This document shows positions 16,981 to 25,101 of a DNA stretch of 64,000 nt, one piece after another. Made by a program: the position numbers and the translations under genes. Under the pieces are notes generated by a model. The model was given only the letters and a program-made list of their open reading frames with translations, was not told the origin of the DNA and ran no database searches. Every line of letters begins with the position of its first letter. The first letter of the stretch is position 1. The stretch comes from Bin87 sp965220095 (GTDB lineage Bacteria; Chloroflexota; Dehalococcoidia; Lucifugimonadales; UBA3495): NCBI GenBank assembly GCA_965220095.1, contig OZ244805.1, positions 868,001-932,000 of the forward strand. Reading direction: 5' to 3'.

Positions 16981-17868
16981 ATGACGGACCCAACCACATC
17001 ACTGGCGCTTGGCCTGGTGCTGGCGTCGGCCGGCGCCCACGCCTCATGGAATCTGTTGTTGAAACGGGCGCAACAGCAAGAGGTGTTCGTGTGGTGGCTC
17101 TCCGGGTTCGCCGTGTTGGGAACGTTGCCGATTGCGGTGGTGGTGGGATTACGGACTGCCGTGGAAACCGTGGGCCTGTGGTATGTGCTTGCCTCAGCGC
17201 TAATCCACATCGGCTATTTTCTGTTTTTGGGACGCAGTCTGGCCCGCAGCGACCTGTCGCTGGTATATCCCATCGCCCGTGGATTCGGCCCGGGGCTGGT
17301 GCCCATACTGGCTGTGTTGACGCTGGGAGAAACTGTTCCGCCGATAGGATGGGTCGGCATTGGGTGCATCGTGGCCGGTATCTACACGATGGCGTGGTGG
17401 GGGCAACTGCGAAAGTTGGGATTGATTTCGATTGGCTCGGTAAACACCAGCGGGATAATTTATGCACTGCTCACCGGCCTGTGTATTGCCCTCTATACGG
17501 TTGTGGACAAACGAGGTGTCGCCTACGTGAGCCCATTCCTCTATCTGTATCTGACCACCTGCGGAGTGGCAGTGGGAATGTTGCCTTACATAATGCGCAC
17601 CTACTCCTTTACTATGGTGGTCGCCGAATGGCGTTCGCAACCCTGGGCGATACCGGCGGCGTCCGCATTGGTATACGTCGCTTACGGGTTGGTATTGACC
17701 GCGATGAGCATCACGGAAGTCAGCTACGTGGCCCCGGCACGGGAGGTCGGGTTGCTCTTTGGAGTCGTCATGGGCGTCATGATTCTCAAGGAGCCAGTCA
17801 ACACCGGGAGAGTAGTCGGAGCCGTCCTGATTGTCGTTGGGCTCGCGCTGATCACGCTGTTTCCGTGA
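16981..17868 (+). CDS. DMT/EamA-family transporter
   Basis: The start MTDPTTSLALG at 16981 is preferred to an upstream in-frame Met because the longer N-terminus is polar and lies close behind the tRNA. The 295-residue protein has about ten hydrophobic segments arranged as two EamA halves; 'YPIARGFGPGLVPILAVLTLGE' in the first half and 'APAREVGLLFGVVMGVMILKE' in the second are the duplicated EamA signatures. It sits in the inner membrane and exports or imports a metabolite. The substrate is unknown. Sixty-seven bases separate it from the nitroreductase. Confidence 0.8.
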   Translation: MTDPTTSLALGLVLASAGAHASWNLLLKRAQQQEVFVWWLSGFAVLGTLPIAVVVGLRTAVETVGLWYVLASALIHIGYFLFLGRSLARSDLSLVYPIARGFGPGLVPILAVLTLGETVPPIGWVGIGCIVAGIYTMAWWGQLRKLGLISIGSVNTSGIIYALLTGLCIALYTVVDKRGVAYVSPFLYLYLTTCGVAVGMLPYIMRTYSFTMVVAEWRSQPWAIPAASALVYVAYGLVLTAMSITEVSYVAPAREVGLLFGVVMGVMILKEPVNTGRVVGAVLIVVGLALITLFP

Positions 17869-17935
17869 GCATACGTCCATTAGCGGATATAATGCCGGTG
17901 ACAATCAACATACTACCGCGACCAGGAGGGGGAAA

Positions 17936-18571
17936 ATGGCTGACCAGATGGGCCTGTTCGATGCGATATACAGTCAGAGGCAAATCACCCGTTACAAGAC
18001 CGATCCGGTACCTGAGGGGGCGCTGGAACACATGGTTGACGCTGCCGTGCGTGCCCCAAACGGGGGCAATACGCAGCCTTGGGAATTCGTCGTGGTGAAT
18101 GACCCGGCGTTGGTGCGGCAACTCGGAGAGCTCTACAAGAACACGTGGCTGGATGCCATGGGTTGGGAACCCGGCCCCGATGAAACCCGCGTATATCGGC
18201 ACGCACGTCGCCTGGCGCACCATATGCCCGACGTGCCGGCGATGATCGTGATTTGCGCCGACCATTCTCGGGGCAGCGGGTTTCAGGCTGGCGAACCCAT
18301 CGAGCGGGGCCGCCATGCCGCATCTATCTGGCCGGCGATTCAAAACCTCTTCCTGGCCGGCCGCGCGCTGGGTCTGGGGACGCGAATTACTACGGTGCTC
18401 AATCGCAAGGAGGACGAGGTCAGGACCATTTTGGACCTTCCCGAGTACGCCGAAATGATTTGCCTCACACCGGTTGGCTACCCTCGGGGTAACTTCGGGC
18501 CCACTACGCGACGGCCGGCGTCGGAGGTAACGTCGATTAATGGTTGGGGCAAGCGCGGTTGGTCCAACTAA
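17936..18571 (+). CDS. nitroreductase-family flavoprotein
   Basis: 211 residues preceded by AGGAGGGGG. The N-terminal 'RQITRYKTDPVPEGALEHMVDAAVRAPNGGNTQPW' region (about residues 16-49) is the standard FMN-phosphate-binding start of the family, where R, R and the 'APNGGNTQPW' block contact FMN. 'GLGTRITTVLN' near 145 is the second FMN block, and 'VGYP' near 182 closes the fold. It uses FMN and NAD(P)H to reduce nitro groups, quinones or enoates, or acts as a dehalogenase or BluB-like enzyme. It is followed 21 bp later by an amidohydrolase, a likely two-gene unit. Confidence 0.8.
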   Translation: MADQMGLFDAIYSQRQITRYKTDPVPEGALEHMVDAAVRAPNGGNTQPWEFVVVNDPALVRQLGELYKNTWLDAMGWEPGPDETRVYRHARRLAHHMPDVPAMIVICADHSRGSGFQAGEPIERGRHAASIWPAIQNLFLAGRALGLGTRITTVLNRKEDEVRTILDLPEYAEMICLTPVGYPRGNFGPTTRRPASEVTSINGWGKRGWSN

Positions 18572-18592
18572 CTCTCCGATTCTGTGGTGACC

Positions 18593-19975
18593 ATGATGAC
18601 CCATGCTACTACCAAGATTCAGGGTGTACGCTACATCGTCACCATGGACCCGGAGCGACGCATCATCGCCGATGGTTCGGTTCTTATTCAGGGCAGCCGG
18701 ATCACCCAAGTTGCGAAGGCCGCCGAATTGACCGACGCGCCCGCCGACCGCGTGATTGACGGCGCCGGAATGGTGTTGACGCCCGGTTTCGTCAATGGGC
18801 ACATGCACATCAGCTATGCCCATGCGGTGCGCGGATTGTTCCCTGACGATCTTGGCGCCGACTATCTGCCCAACGTATTTCGTTTGCAGGCAGCGATGTC
18901 GGCGCAGGATGAATACGCTACCTCCCTGCTGGCGATTGCCGAACTACTGAAATACGGCACCACTACATTCCTGGATCCGGGAACCACTACGCACCTGGAC
19001 AGTTGCATCACCGCATATCGGGAGGCGGGCTGCCGCATCGTGGTGGGCCGCAGCGTGCAGGACAGAGAAAACCCCCTGAATCTTCCAGTCTACGCGACCG
19101 ACGCGGCAACGGGCATGACTGAGGCGGCGATCGCTGAGTACCACGGGGCGCTGGACGGCATGGTTTCGGGTTGGGCGATGCCTTTCTCCGCAGAATTCTG
19201 CTCCCCTGAACTGCTGGCGTCCTGTTACCGCGCCGCGGAGGCTGCCGACACTCGGATTACGTTGCACTTCACCAACGGGTCCAGGTGGATCGCCGAATGT
19301 CTCCGAACGCACCGGTGCTCGCCCACTGAATACCTGGACCGCTGCGGCGCGTTGGGGCCGCGAATGACGCTGGCACATTGCCTGGGGATCGATGACCATG
19401 AAGCGCAGCTGATCGCCCAGCGCGGGGCGGCTGTCGTAATGTGTCCAACGGCAGCGGTCAAAGGTGGGGCCGGCATGACACACCACGGACGGTTGCCCGA
19501 ATTGCTGGAAAACGGCGCGACTGTGGGATTGGGCACCGACGCCGGCAACAATTCGAACCTCCTGGAAACGCTGCGGTCAGTCTATCTGGCGGCCGTACTC
19601 TATAAGGACGGTCGGCAGGACGTGGGCATGATTCCCGCCGAGACCGCCCTCGAAATGGGTACTATCGGAGGTGCGGCGGCGCTGGGCCTGGAGCACGAGA
19701 TTGGGTCGATAGAAGTCGGCAAGGCGGCTGACCTGGCGCTGTTCGACACGCGGCGAGCCGAATGGGGCGCGTTGCACAACCCGGTGAACAGTTTGGTGTA
19801 CAACGCCGACGGGCGCAGCGTCCATACCGTCATGGTCAATGGGAAATTGGTGGTGGAGAACCACCAACCGCAGTTCGTCGACGAAGCGGCGCTCGTGGAC
19901 GAAGTACAGGCTCGGGGAGAGGCCTTGGTGAAACGAACCGGCGTGGCGTTTACCCCGCGCTGGCCGATTGTATAA
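18593..19975 (+). CDS. metal-dependent amidohydrolase (cytosine deaminase/TrzN-like)
   Basis: About 460 residues; the first ATG is chosen, but GTG at 18584 or ATG at 18596 are possible because no clear ribosome site is visible. It carries the subtype III amidohydrolase ligands: 'NGHMHIS' (HxH), 'LHFTN' (His), 'AHCLGIDD' (His) and 'GTDAGNNS' (Asp), in that order. The composite barrel is framed by the N- and C-terminal beta-sandwich parts ('GKAADLALFD' near the end). Members deaminate or dechlorinate heterocycles such as S-adenosylhomocysteine, guanine or triazines. The true substrate is open. A MITE is inserted only 9 bp after the stop. Confidence 0.85.
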   Translation: MMTHATTKIQGVRYIVTMDPERRIIADGSVLIQGSRITQVAKAAELTDAPADRVIDGAGMVLTPGFVNGHMHISYAHAVRGLFPDDLGADYLPNVFRLQAAMSAQDEYATSLLAIAELLKYGTTTFLDPGTTTHLDSCITAYREAGCRIVVGRSVQDRENPLNLPVYATDAATGMTEAAIAEYHGALDGMVSGWAMPFSAEFCSPELLASCYRAAEAADTRITLHFTNGSRWIAECLRTHRCSPTEYLDRCGALGPRMTLAHCLGIDDHEAQLIAQRGAAVVMCPTAAVKGGAGMTHHGRLPELLENGATVGLGTDAGNNSNLLETLRSVYLAAVLYKDGRQDVGMIPAETALEMGTIGGAAALGLEHEIGSIEVGKAADLALFDTRRAEWGALHNPVNSLVYNADGRSVHTVMVNGKLVVENHQPQFVDEAALVDEVQARGEALVKRTGVAFTPRWPIV

Positions 19976-19983
19976 CGGGACAG

Positions 19984-20175
19984 CTAGAGCCTGTTGACAA
20001 TTAGCAAACCGACCCGTCACTCCTGCGAAAGCAGGAGTCCAGAGAGAGTATGATGAAAGAATCAGCACCGTGATTAACGATTACGGCCACTGGATTCCCG
20101 CTTTCGCGGGAATGACGGTGCTTGCCTAGGATTGACGGTTTCGCGGGAATGACGGTATTTGTCAACACACCCTAG
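19984..20175. mobile_element. MITE with 17-bp imperfect terminal inverted repeats and CTAG ends
   Basis: The left end CTAGAGCCTGTTGACAA (19984-20000) and the right end TTGTCAACACACCCTAG (20159-20175) pair in 14 of 17 positions. CTAG at both outer ends could be a 4-bp target duplication, as in IS5-related elements. The 192-bp body contains no gene. It holds palindromes of the CATTCCCGCGAAAGCGGGAA family (20015-20040, about 20091-20117, about 20131-20155). The right-hand CTAG supplies the TAG stop codon of the PAC2 gene. Confidence 0.55.
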
Positions 20176-21122
20176 GGTTCCTGCTCGGCTTCGGGGATGT
20201 CCCGCAGGATGTTTTCCAACGCCTGATCCAGCGCCGGGTCCAATTCCACCGGTTCTACGTAGGGCGTGAACTGATAGTCCAGCCGAACCTGGTCGATTAT
20301 CTGTTTGGCTTCGTTGTTGGTGGTCCCCAGGCGTTCCAAGTTCTCCAACAGTTCCCGGCCTTCCCGCGTGCCCAGTTCCTCCAGTTCAGACAGGTCCATT
20401 TCAATCTTGAACAACGAGCGAAGCCGGCGCAGGATATCGTAATAAGCCCGATGGTCCTGGGTGATACCCACCTGGTTGTTGTTGCTGGTCATAAATGGAT
20501 ACATTGGGGCCATCGCCCCCATGCGGAACATCTGCACGTCGGGATATTCGTAGTGAGCCACGGACACCAGCGCCATGCCAATGGTGGGGCCTTGACGACC
20601 TCGACTGCCATAGCTGGAGAATTGCACGCCGTGGCGCTCCAGCTGCGCCCGCATATGTGGTTGTGAATATACGCAGGTGATGCGCCGTTCCAGGTCGGGC
20701 GGCGCTGGCCCGTTCACGCCTTCCACGGCCACAGTTTGTTGGATACCCAGTTCCTTGATGGCCTCAAAGAACGCCTCGGCATAGATGTCCAGGCGATACC
20801 AGGGCTCTTCGCCAAGGAACACCAGCAGGCCGTTGCCAATCTCGTAAAACGCGTTCTGGCGCGTCATGGATGCGCTGGGCAGTCCTTCGTGGAAGGCTGC
20901 CGATGGACGGAACGCATCGTGAGTACCCGCCACCTGAAACGGATAGCACATCTGATTGACATAATTGGTCATCTGGCCGACTTGACGACCATCGTTTTTG
21001 TCAATGAGATAGCGTGGCAAGCCGCTGGAGATGCGGCCGCCGTTCGACCACTGCCGACGCCACCCGGCAATCAGGTAGTTGGAAACCGGTTTTTCAGTGA
21101 AGGTAAAAAGTTCTTCAGCCAT
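20172..21122 (-). CDS. PAC2-family protein
   Basis: 316 residues starting MAEELFTF; AGGAGGCG lies 8 bp before this ATG on the minus strand, so the longer upstream frame is rejected. 'YLIAGWRRQWSNGG', 'LLVFLGEEPWYRLDIYAEAFFEAIKELG' and 'VAHYEYPDVQMFRMGAMAPMYP' fit the PAC2 (proteasome assembly chaperone 2-like) fold, an alpha/beta nucleoside-phosphorylase-like domain common in Chloroflexota and Actinobacteria. The C-terminal 90 residues are charged helices. The biochemical role of bacterial PAC2 proteins is not established. Its stop codon lies in the end of the adjacent MITE, so the natural C-terminus may have been changed slightly. Confidence 0.65.
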   Translation of the reverse strand: MAEELFTFTEKPVSNYLIAGWRRQWSNGGRISSGLPRYLIDKNDGRQVGQMTNYVNQMCYPFQVAGTHDAFRPSAAFHEGLPSASMTRQNAFYEIGNGLLVFLGEEPWYRLDIYAEAFFEAIKELGIQQTVAVEGVNGPAPPDLERRITCVYSQPHMRAQLERHGVQFSSYGSRGRQGPTIGMALVSVAHYEYPDVQMFRMGAMAPMYPFMTSNNNQVGITQDHRAYYDILRRLRSLFKIEMDLSELEELGTREGRELLENLERLGTTNNEAKQIIDQVRLDYQFTPYVEPVELDPALDQALENILRDIPEAEQEP

Positions 21123-21193
21123 AATGGAACGCCTCCTGGCCGATACGCTGAGGCTGAGCCTAATATACCACAATCCCCGACGAGTGCCGGCGG

Positions 21194-21612
21194 GTTGCGG
21201 TGGCAGACCCAGGGCAAACGCATTCTAACTTTAGGTGGCCTGATAAATCGCCATTCCCGCGAAAGCGGGAATCCATACAGATTGCTTCCAGGCAGTTGAC
21301 GTACAACCAAGCCACTTGGATTCCCGCTTTCGCGGGAATGACGGGCACCTCAAAAACTGATTCAATTAGAATGCGGTTGGTCTGCCACCAAGGCAACCGC
21401 ATTCTGCTGATGGGTGAACGATTATCTAAACTCAGGTTGCTTTCCTCTGACCCTGCTGGATTCCCGCTTTCGCGGGAATGACGGATAGGACGCCAGAATG
21501 CGGATAGGACGCTAGAATGCGGAAAGGACGCGGGAATGACGGAAAGGTTTGGTTTAGATGTTTGCTCACGCATCAGTAGAATGCGTTTGCCCTAGTCGCG
21601 GTGGCAGGGCCG
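21194..21612. repeat. patch of palindromic intergenic repeats
   Basis: Contains copies of GGATTCCCGCTTTCGCGGGA or its complement at about 21254, 21319 and 21460. Two inverted copies of a second motif, GGGCAAACGCATTCTA, lie at about 21213 and (as TAGAATGCGTTTGCCC) 21577, with a related piece at 21369. A short tandem run of 'ACGC-AGAATGCGG-ATAGG' units lies at 21481-21545. No gene is visible. The arrangement is a mosaic typical of repeatedly targeted intergenic DNA. Confidence 0.6.
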
Positions 21613-21632
21613 GGGTATTTCAATTTTCCGAA

Positions 21633-22110
21633 TTGTTTTCTCCTGTGCTGATTGGTGTGCTGCTGTTGGGTGATGGTGTCAGGCGTTACGGTTTCGGGGT
21701 GGCGTCGGAGCACGGCCTACACTGTATTTGCGTACAGAGCAATTTTGTCCTAGGCTTGCGCGTCCCGCAGTTAGCCGGTTGCAAAGAACCGGGGGAATGC
21801 GGCGCGCGGCGGTGGTGACTCCCGCTGGGTTCGCCAGGCATAACCGGTGAAAAGAACGGCCTAGCCCAATTGAACCAATCTGCGAAATAACCGACGGCCG
21901 TTGCCGACCTGAAACCGTATTCGCCTTTGATATTCAGATGTATATCGGACGATGCCGCTGGCCTGGCGGCGGTTCCGGCGAGGTTCTAGAAGCCTGGCCG
22001 GGAGTTGCCTGACAGGATTCAGAATAGGGATTTGGAATCGGGGGACGCAAGGGGCGGGTGTCAGCGGTGGGGGACGGGTTTTGGCATGGATGTACAGGAT
22101 GGACGGGATG
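21633..22110. repeat. 460-bp dispersed repeat, copy B (inverted relative to copy A)
   Basis: Read on the minus strand, this segment aligns throughout with 7521-7982. On the plus strand the central hairpin is CCGGTT-GCAAAG-AACCGG at 21775-21792, inside a stem made by GCGCGTCCCGCA (about 21759-21770) and TGCGGCGCGC (about 21798-21807). In copy A the inner stem has C-G where this copy has T-A. Differences elsewhere are mostly substitutions plus a few 1-2 base indels. No coding frame is conserved between copies. Confidence 0.6.
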
Positions 22111-22122
22111 GGGACGGGGGTT

Positions 22123-22160
22123 CACCCTCACCCTCTCCCTCTCCCATCAAGGGAGAGGGG
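22123..22160. repeat. CCCTCTCCC hairpin repeat, copy 1
   Basis: CCCTCTCCC-ATCAA-GGGAGAGGG forms a perfect 9-bp hairpin, preceded by CACCCTCACC. The same unit recurs at 26376-26414. It is attached to the end of the 460-bp repeat copy B. Confidence 0.6.
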
Positions 22161-22203
22161 ATTGCTTCACCCCGACCCACTACCGGAGGGGAGGGAATAG
22201 GGG

Positions 22204-22518
22204 TCAGTTGCGGGAGAAGCCCAGGCCGCCGGAATAGCCGCCGGTCTGTTCGTTGACCAGGAATGTGGCGGTATCCCGTCCGTGGGAAGTATCAAGGTCC
22301 ACATCGAATCGTTGGCCGCCGAACGCGCCCAGCATTTCGAACCTTTGCTCAGTATAGAGGCGCCCTTCGTATTCCGCACCTTCAACGTTGCGTTCGTCCT
22401 CGCCAGCCAGGTACATTTCGACGGCTGCGGTCATCAGGTGGTTGCGGTCATCGTTGTTCAGAAAATTTGGCGCCCGCAAGAACACGTAACCCCAGCGAAT
22501 GCCCTGATGCTCCATCAT
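22204..22518 (-). CDS. small acidic protein of unknown family
   Basis: 104 residues starting MMEHQGIRWGYVFLRAPNFL, 13 bp after the gamma-glutamyltransferase stop on the same strand, so probably co-transcribed. The frame remains open further upstream, inside the transferase gene, but that part has the composition of a shadow frame. The protein is rich in Asp, Glu and aromatic residues ('FEMLGAFGGQRFDVDLD'), has no membrane segment, and ends 'GYSGGLGFSRN'. No motif is recognised. Confidence rests on the start position, the linkage and the amino-acid composition. Confidence 0.5.
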   Translation of the reverse strand: MMEHQGIRWGYVFLRAPNFLNNDDRNHLMTAAVEMYLAGEDERNVEGAEYEGRLYTEQRFEMLGAFGGQRFDVDLDTSHGRDTATFLVNEQTGGYSGGLGFSRN

Positions 22519-22531
22519 GTCGGCCGCTCCG

Positions 22532-24337
22532 CTATTGGGCCAGGGCGTAGCAGGCGCGGCGTGGGTCGGCTCCGGTGCTGAGAGATCCGGTGTTGGCGTC
22601 TCTGATTGAGACTGTTGCTCCCAGCCCACAATTGGCGGCGCGGGCGATCCGGTGTCCCAGGGCTCGCAATGCGTCGGCAGTGGACTCTGGTATGCCGGGT
22701 TCGAGGTCAAGTTGCCCGGGGTGATACACGTGGGGATAGAAAGAGTTGACGTTGCTTTGAGTGGCGAACCGGGGAGCCTCCACCGCTTGCTGCGGATCCA
22801 TGCCAAAAACCAGCGTGTTCAGCATCAGCTGCACGTTGGCCTGCACCTGATTGTCCCCGCCGGGGCACCCCACGGTCATCACCGGCTGGCCGTCTCGCGT
22901 GATGATGTAATTCACCAGCGTAGTTCTGGGGCGTTTGCCCGGCTCCACCACATTCGGGTGCCCGGGCTCGCAGTTGAACATTTCAATGCGGGTGCTGAGG
23001 GCGCAGCCCAACTCGGGGAAGAACACCGACTTGGCGAAAGAACCGCCGCTGATGGTGCCGCACACCAGGTTACCGTGCTGGTCGAGCACTGAGACGTGAG
23101 TTGTTCCATCGTCGGAGGACGCATCGGCGCCGACGCCGGTGGGGGCAGCCATGACGGGAGAGGGCGTGGTTCCGTTAGTCCTGGAGAATCGCCACGGGTC
23201 TCCGGCAGGTGGTTGTGCCGGGTACGCGCCCTCTGGGTCAATCATCTGCACGCGCTCGGCAGCATATTCCTTTGACAGCAAGCCATCCAGAGGAACAGTG
23301 GCGTAGTGCGGGTCGGCGTAGAAGGCTTCCCGGTCGCCAAATGACAACTTGAGCGCTTCGGTAACGGTATGGATGTAGGCCGGGCTGTTGTGCCCCATAG
23401 ATTTGAGATCGTAATGCTCCAGCATATTCAGCGTCTGCATCAGCATTGGACCCTGAGTCCATGAATCATGTCCCCAGATCTCGCAGCCGTTGAAACTGGT
23501 TTTGACCGGAGTCTCAAACTGGCTGCTGTAGTTGGCCAGGTCATCCATCGAGATGATTCCGCCGACACGCGCCGACGAATCAACTATCAATCTGGCGATT
23601 GGCCCTCTGTAGAAAGCGTCTCGTGCCGCCTGCATACGCTGGCTGCGGGATTTCCCGGCGTCGACGGAAGCGGCGCTGATGGTCTTCAGGGTGTTGGCCA
23701 GTCCCGGCTGCACCAGAGGCGCACCGGCGGAAGGTACCTGCCGGTTGTCATAAAACACATCCCACCCGCCCGGGGCGAAATTATCGAACTGTTCCTGTCC
23801 GGACTGTGCTTCCAACCGCCGCAGCATATACTCGTAATGAGGGATGCCGTCCTCTGCGTAGCCGATGGCCGGCGCCATCACATCCCGCAGTTCCAGGGTG
23901 CCGAATTTTTCCAGCATCGAGATGAACGCATGCACGATGCCGGGGAGCGTGAAGGACAAGGGGGCCTGCATTCCGGGGCCGGTGGGGATGCGTTCCAGCC
24001 CTCGCGAAAGGTAGAAATCGGCGGTGGCTTTGCCGGGCGCTGTGCCCTGTCCGGAGAGAGAAAGCAGGTCGCCGCTGGCCGAGTCATACAGCATGAAAAC
24101 ACCCTCGGCGGCCAGCGAATACGAGGCGATAGGTTCCACGACGGCGGCGGCAAAACCGGCAGCCACCAGTGCATCGAAGGCGTTGCCGCCGGCCAGTAGA
24201 ATGCGCATTCCCGCCATTGAAGTCAGGTAATGTCCGGACGAAATTACACCGTGCCGGGACCGTACCACCGGGCGCCCGGTGTCTGGCAGGTTCCAGTCAC
24301 CTTGTTCAAGATTGTGGTCGAGTTGTGCGCGTACCAT
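22532..24337 (-). CDS. gamma-glutamyltransferase family protein
   Basis: 601 residues matching the N-terminal nucleophile hydrolase family. The large-subunit part opens 'HGVISSGHYLTSMAGMRILLAGGNAFDALVAAGFA', and self-cleavage is expected before Thr412 in 'DDGTTHVSVLDQHGNLV', the usual TTHxSV catalytic motif; 'GSFAKSVFFPELGCALS' and 'GCPGGDNQVQANVQ' follow in the small subunit. No signal peptide is present at the N-terminus, so, unlike classical periplasmic GGT, it is probably cytoplasmic. The likely role is hydrolysis or transfer of gamma-glutamyl groups or related amides such as cephalosporin-type acylases. The start is close to the next tRNA, with about 85 bp between. Confidence 0.85.
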   Translation of the reverse strand: MVRAQLDHNLEQGDWNLPDTGRPVVRSRHGVISSGHYLTSMAGMRILLAGGNAFDALVAAGFAAAVVEPIASYSLAAEGVFMLYDSASGDLLSLSGQGTAPGKATADFYLSRGLERIPTGPGMQAPLSFTLPGIVHAFISMLEKFGTLELRDVMAPAIGYAEDGIPHYEYMLRRLEAQSGQEQFDNFAPGGWDVFYDNRQVPSAGAPLVQPGLANTLKTISAASVDAGKSRSQRMQAARDAFYRGPIARLIVDSSARVGGIISMDDLANYSSQFETPVKTSFNGCEIWGHDSWTQGPMLMQTLNMLEHYDLKSMGHNSPAYIHTVTEALKLSFGDREAFYADPHYATVPLDGLLSKEYAAERVQMIDPEGAYPAQPPAGDPWRFSRTNGTTPSPVMAAPTGVGADASSDDGTTHVSVLDQHGNLVCGTISGGSFAKSVFFPELGCALSTRIEMFNCEPGHPNVVEPGKRPRTTLVNYIITRDGQPVMTVGCPGGDNQVQANVQLMLNTLVFGMDPQQAVEAPRFATQSNVNSFYPHVYHPGQLDLEPGIPESTADALRALGHRIARAANCGLGATVSIRDANTGSLSTGADPRRACYALAQ

Positions 24338-24422
24338 CTCAGCTCCTTGGGTTGCTTGTATTCAGAACGTGCCGGTGCACCGGATAGATATGGGTTTATT
24401 ATAGGGAAAACTGGAGAAATTG

Positions 24423-24499
24423 TGGTGGGCGGTGCAGGACTCGAACCTGCGGCCTCCTGCGTGTAAAGCAGGCGCTCTAACCAGCTGAGCTAACCGCCC
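24423..24499 (-). tRNA. tRNA-Val (TAC)
   Basis: Acceptor GGGCGGT/ACCGCCC, D arm GCTC/GAGC, anticodon stem CCTGC/GCAGG with loop TTTACAC giving TAC, T arm GCAGG-TTCGAGT-CCTGC, and an encoded CCA. It is the last of four tRNAs on the minus strand. Confidence 0.95.
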
Positions 24500-24549
24500 G
24501 AAATATCAGCATGATGAGCCGGGTGAAAAGGATGAGCCGGGTAAAAAGA

Positions 24550-24625
24550 TGGTACGCTTGGCGGGATTCGAACCCACGACCTCTGCCTCCGCAGGGCAGC
24601 GCTCTATCCACTGAGCTACAAGCGC
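24550..24625 (-). tRNA. tRNA-Arg (GCG anticodon)
   Basis: Acceptor GCGCTTG/CAAGCGT, D arm GCTC/GAGC, anticodon stem CTGCC/GGCAG with loop CTGCGGA, T arm GTGGG-TTCGAAT-CCCGC, and an encoded CCA. The loop places GCG at positions 34-36. Most bacteria use ACG (inosine) for this CGN box, so G34 is unusual. Confidence 0.9.
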
Positions 24626-24651
24626 GTATCGAAGAGTACCCGTGTGTTGTT

Positions 24652-24737
24652 TGGTGCCGAGGGAGGGATTTGAACCCACACGTCCTAAAGGACACTGCGC
24701 CCTGAACGCAGCGCGTCTGCCGTTTCGCCACCTCGGC
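24652..24737 (-). tRNA. tRNA-Leu (CAG)
   Basis: Class II tRNA of 86 nt with a long variable arm (TGTCCTTTAGGACGT). Acceptor GCCGAGG pairs with CCTCGGC, the anticodon stem is CTGCG/CGCAG with loop TTCAGGG giving CAG, and CCA is encoded. Confidence 0.95.
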
Positions 24738-24782
24738 CGGGTGGACTGCTCCGTATTGAAAGTCGCTCACGGCGGCGTAAAG

Positions 24783-24858
24783 TGGTGGGCGATGGAGGAT
24801 TTGAACCTCCGACCTCCTCGGTGTGAACGAGGCGCTCTAACCACTGAGCTAACCGCCC
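24783..24858 (-). tRNA. tRNA-Val (CAC)
   Basis: Acceptor GGGCGGT pairs with ATCGCCC (one G-T), anticodon stem CCTCG/CGAGG with loop TTCACAC giving CAC, T arm GGAGG-TTCAAAT-CCTCC, encoded CCA. It is the first of the four-tRNA run, about 140 bp after a weak minus-strand -10 match (TATACT at 25003-24998). Confidence 0.95.
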
Positions 24859-25101
24859 CAGCGCGACTTCCTGCCCAATATTATAGCCCCCGGCAGTCAA
24901 ACGGCGCAACCGAGGCTGCCAGCTAGCCCGGCACAACATACGTGGAAGTTGGCGATGGGCGTGGGTTATGTAAATCAAGCCGTCGGGAACCGCATATAGT
25001 ATACATAACACATCTTGTGCGAACCAACGTGTTTCCGATAAGAAAGGCGCCAACCGGCCGGGATTGACGCCTACTTCTACTCAGAGAGCGAGTGTCCGTT
25101 T

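Noticed and set aside
20172..22110. Possible CRISPR array because of repeated palindromes
   Set aside because: The repeated units are palindromes of different types with irregular spacing and orientation, not direct repeats with regular spacers, and no cas gene is near.
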